A DNA stretch of 61,586 nt from contig CAMLSG010000003.1 of NCBI GenBank assembly GCA_946482635.1, forward strand, positions 1 to 61,586, read 5' to 3'. Numbering within the stretch: position 1 is the first letter of the stretch; every line of letters begins with the position of its first letter. The position numbers and the translations under genes are program-made. Source of the stretch: an uncultured Duganella sp. (GTDB lineage Bacteria; Pseudomonadota; Gammaproteobacteria; Burkholderiales; Burkholderiaceae). Below the pieces are notes generated by a model. The model worked only from the letters and a program-made list of their open reading frames with translations. It had not been told where the DNA came from and searched no databases. Below are positions 59,151 to 61,586 of this stretch, in pieces.

Positions 59151-61586
59151 CTATTGCAGGTCGCCGACGATCACGCCGCCACGGGTGGCGCCGATGTAGA
59201 CCCTGCCGAAGATGCGCATATCGCCCGTCACGTAATTGACGCCGCCCCACTGGTGTTTGTCGTCGTTGATCCGGGTCCAGGTGGCGCCGCCGTCGAGCGA
59301 CTGGTAGATGCCGTATACGTTATTGATCTTGGCGGAGACATAGACGGCCGGATAGGTCTTGCCGGCGGCAGCCTTGCCGAAACCAACGCCGTATGCCGCC
59401 TGCACGTTGGCGATTTTCGCCGGCGTGGCGCTTGAGCCATTGATGTGCCATAAGCCGTTCGGCGTCGCCAGCCACAGGTCACGGCGCACGGTGCCTGGTA
59501 CGGATGCCAGCTGGTGCTGGAATGAATACGACGGCAGGATATCCAGGCCCTGGAAGATAGCCGTGAAGTCCTTGCCATTGTTGGCGCTCTCCAGGATGGT
59601 CCCCTTGGAAAAGTCGTAGGTATAGAAATAGCCGTTGGCGACCTTGTCGGCGACCGGGTTGAAGAAGCTGCCGGAATAAACCGCGCCCGTTACCGGATAA
59701 CCGGTCGAGCCGTTCCAGCTTGCGCCGCCGTCGGTCGAATAGAGGGCCGAAAGGCCTCCTGGCACCCATATCAGAGCGTTGCCGTTAGCGGATACAGCCA
59801 CGCGCCCAGCATCGGAGCCGGCGACGCTGGCCGCCTGGCGCCATGTGATGCCATTGTCCGAAGAGAGCATCAGCGCATTGTTGCTGGCGGTGGTGCGCGC
59901 CACGACGTTAGTGTTGAGCTCCGCCACATCGACGCTGTAATTGGAGTTATTAGGGCTGCTGTAATAGCCGCTGATACTGTTGAAGTTGGTGTCGTAACGG
60001 GCTCCGGCCACGTCGCCCAGCGCGGTGAACAGGTGCGCGCCCGTGCTGGGGGAAACCAGCGGCGAATACAGGCCGCTTTCCTCGATGCCGCTGACATTGA
60101 AGCCCCATGCCACGGATGCGCTGCCCAGGTTGTTGCTTTCCCACAGGCCGTAGCCGGTGTTGTACATGATGTTGTTGGAGTTGAACGGATCGATGTCGAC
60201 GTCGCTGATCCAGTGCCCCATCTTGCCCGCCAGCGAGCCGCCGTAATACGCCGTCATCCATGGGTAGCCGGGAGCCGCGCGAGTGCTGATGGCGTTAAGT
60301 CCGGTCCAGGTGGTGCCGCCGTCGGTGGACTTGTACAGGTCATCGCCAGTGGACCAGCGGTCGATGGTCGAAACCACGATGGTGTTGGGATTGCGGACAT
60401 CGAGCGCCAGGCCGCCGTAGCCAAACTGCCACGAGCCAGTCGGCGCTGCGGGCGTGATATTTGTCCAGGTATTGTTCGCCGTCGTCAATTTATAGACTGC
60501 ACCTGCAGTGATGCCATTCGGGCCCAGGCCATTGGCGTAGGTCAGCACAAGGCGGCCGCTACCATCGAGCGCTCCTTGCACCGGCATCAGGCCGGCCGGG
60601 CCACCGGGCACCGGCGCCCAGGTGGTGCCGCCGTCGGTCGAGCGGTACAGCGTTTCGCCGCTAGTCGCAGCAACACCAACATACAGGGTCTTGGTGGCGA
60701 GGCCGTTGCTGCTGCTGGCCTTGTCGAACAGGACGAACGTGGTGCCGGCAGTGGTTGGGAAGCCGGAGACTTGCGACCAGGTCACACCGGAATCGGTCGA
60801 TTTGTACAGGCCATCCTGGTTGGTGCCAAGGAACAGGATCGAACCTTTATTGGGGTCCACCTGCAGGCGTTCGCCGGTGCCGCGGCCGTCCGAGTTCCCG
60901 CCGAGGCGGATCGGCAGTTCGGTGCGCGACCACGTGGCGCCGCGGTCGCTGGAGCGCAGGATGGCGGCGTTGCGGCCCCACGACGGCAGGTACATGCCGG
61001 CGGCCACATAGAGCTTTTGCGAGTTGCTCGGATCGAGGGCGATTGATTCGCCGCCGTTCAACTGATTATCGTCGCGATTCAGGTCGTCATTGAGTGGAAT
61101 CCAGGTGGAACTGCCTGGGTCGCGCCGATAAACGCCGCCGACGTCGGTGCGGATATAGACCAGTCCCTGGACGGAAGGGTGATAGACGATGCCGGTAATG
61201 TAGCCTCCGGCGCCGAACAGCGCCGTCGACCACGCGTACGTGCCGGCCTTAGGCGCGGTTGGCGTGGTTGGTGCCGTTGGCGTGGTTGGTGCCGTTGGTG
61301 TGGTCGGTGCCGTTGGAGCAGATGGCGTGGTAGTGCCGCCGGTCGGTGGTGTCGTCGTATCTGCAACCGGTGGCGTCGTCGTCCCGCCGTCGGCTGGCGG
61401 AGTACTTGTACCGGCAGGCGGTGGCGCAGTATTGCCAGTGGATGGTTCGGTCGGATTTCCGTTGGAGGGCGTTACGGTGACGACGTTGGTTGGCGTAGCC
61501 TGATTATCGGCCGGGCTGCCAGACGACCCGCCTCCGCCGCAAGCCGTGAGGGCGAGCGGCAGCATCATGATGATGCCCACGAGTGC
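59151..61586 (-). CDS. Lipid-anchored GH74-type xyloglucanase, 5' end cut by window
   Basis: At least 809 residues; the frame runs into the right window edge, so the true start is probably outside (the first start codon inside is GTG at 61580). A lipobox LTAC near 14 is followed by Gly/Ser and a long Pro/Thr linker (about 30-115) with tandem hexapeptides, then two propellers with Asp boxes (STDSGVTW, STDGGTTW). The catalytic Asp candidates lie in RTDVGGVY and LGDVAGARYD. It is probably tethered to the outer membrane, unlike the secreted GH74 at 39939-42068. Confidence 0.85.
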   Translation of the reverse strand, partial: ALVGIIMMLPLALTACGGGGSSGSPADNQATPTNVVTVTPSNGNPTEPSTGNTAPPPAGTSTPPADGGTTTPPVADTTTPPTGGTTTPSAPTAPTTPTAPTTPTAPTTPTAPKAGTYAWSTALFGAGGYITGIVYHPSVQGLVYIRTDVGGVYRRDPGSSTWIPLNDDLNRDDNQLNGGESIALDPSNSQKLYVAAGMYLPSWGRNAAILRSSDRGATWSRTELPIRLGGNSDGRGTGERLQVDPNKGSILFLGTNQDGLYKSTDSGVTWSQVSGFPTTAGTTFVLFDKASSSNGLATKTLYVGVAATSGETLYRSTDGGTTWAPVPGGPAGLMPVQGALDGSGRLVLTYANGLGPNGITAGAVYKLTTANNTWTNITPAAPTGSWQFGYGGLALDVRNPNTIVVSTIDRWSTGDDLYKSTDGGTTWTGLNAISTRAAPGYPWMTAYYGGSLAGKMGHWISDVDIDPFNSNNIMYNTGYGLWESNNLGSASVAWGFNVSGIEESGLYSPLVSPSTGAHLFTALGDVAGARYDTNFNSISGYYSSPNNSNYSVDVAELNTNVVARTTASNNALMLSSDNGITWRQAASVAGSDAGRVAVSANGNALIWVPGGLSALYSTDGGASWNGSTGYPVTGAVYSGSFFNPVADKVANGYFYTYDFSKGTILESANNGKDFTAIFQGLDILPSYSFQHQLASVPGTVRRDLWLATPNGLWHINGSSATPAKIANVQAAYGVGFGKAAAGKTYPAVYVSAKINNVYGIYQSLDGGATWTRINDDKHQWGGVNYVTGDMRIFGRVYIGATRGGVIVGDLQ
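61261..61314. repeat. Three 18-bp tandem repeats in the linker of the second GH74 gene
   Basis: The unit GGCGTGGTTGGTGCCGTT occurs twice exactly (61261-61278, 61279-61296) and once with two changes (61297-61314). Each unit encodes a six-residue Ala-Pro-Thr-Thr-Pro-Thr linker step on the minus strand, so slippage would lengthen or shorten the linker without a frameshift. Confidence 0.85.

Noticed and set aside
1..61586. CRISPR arrays, rRNA operons, insertion sequences, integrases or prophage genes
   Set aside because: No regularly spaced repeats, rRNA-like sequence, transposase or integrase motifs were seen; the short repeats found are palindromic intergenic elements and one coding linker repeat.

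Overview
The window looks like chromosomal DNA of a GC-rich betaproteobacterium of the Oxalobacteraceae (Massilia / Duganella / Janthinobacterium type). This is inferred from the look of the housekeeping genes (nrdJ, accA, lysC, cysS, tilS), from the mix of a nitrite/nitric-oxide module with polymer-degrading genes, and from GGGTCTGACCC-type intergenic palindromes. I see no rRNA, CRISPR array, transposase or prophage. There is one tRNA, tRNA-Ser(GCU), at 24578-24670.

Layout. (1) 1-3500: end of a small gene, a DinB-family gene and a B12-dependent ribonucleotide reductase whose start codon abuts a hairpin. (2) 3500-10500: a compact nitrite/NO block: HMA-like protein, quinol NO reductase, Rrf2-type regulator, DUF2249 protein, NnrS-like membrane protein, a Dnr/FNR-type regulator and a three-domain NirK. 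FNR/Dnr boxes lie in front of norB and nirK. (3) 10500-13460: a blaI-blaR-blaOXA operon in which the BlaR protein is a M56 peptidase fused to an OXA-like sensor whose SxxK lysine is replaced by Asn. (4) 13565-15863: an orphan cassette of small, more AT-rich membrane-protein genes ending in a probable decayed gene. (5) 15854-25700: housekeeping genes (DJ-1/PfpI, lpxH, two cyclophilins, cysS, a DNA glycosylase, accA, tilS, lysC, tRNA-Ser). (6) 25700-31900: small conserved genes, a PHB depolymerase and a Fur-box-controlled TonB receptor.

(7) 32088-61586 is the most interesting part: about 30 kb that reads as a plant cell-wall (xyloglucan-like) and L-fucose / L-galactose utilisation locus. It holds two GH74 enzymes (one a predicted lipoprotein), two GH29 fucosidases (one with a Tat-like signal), a GH97 enzyme, a large TonB receptor next to a lipoprotein, a FucP-type transporter, a mutarotase, a sugar dehydrogenase, a lactonase, a 2-keto-3-deoxy-fuconate dehydrogenase, a FAH-type diketo-acid hydrolase and an FMN L-lactate dehydrogenase. 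Together these could take fucosylated glycans to pyruvate and L-lactate. No enolase-type fuconate dehydratase is present; instead there is a split UxaA-type dehydratase. The divergent operon adds a Zn-alcohol dehydrogenase, a tagaturonate-reductase-like enzyme and a KDG-kinase-like enzyme, which suggests a second branch for L-galactonate. Related palindromes with an ATATAT core lie in front of the fucosidases, between the two catabolic operons and in front of the mutarotase gene. They are the likely operators of the two GntR/FCD regulators, one of which has two winged-helix domains.

Functions were assigned by reading the sequence, without database searches. Pathway assignments are inference.
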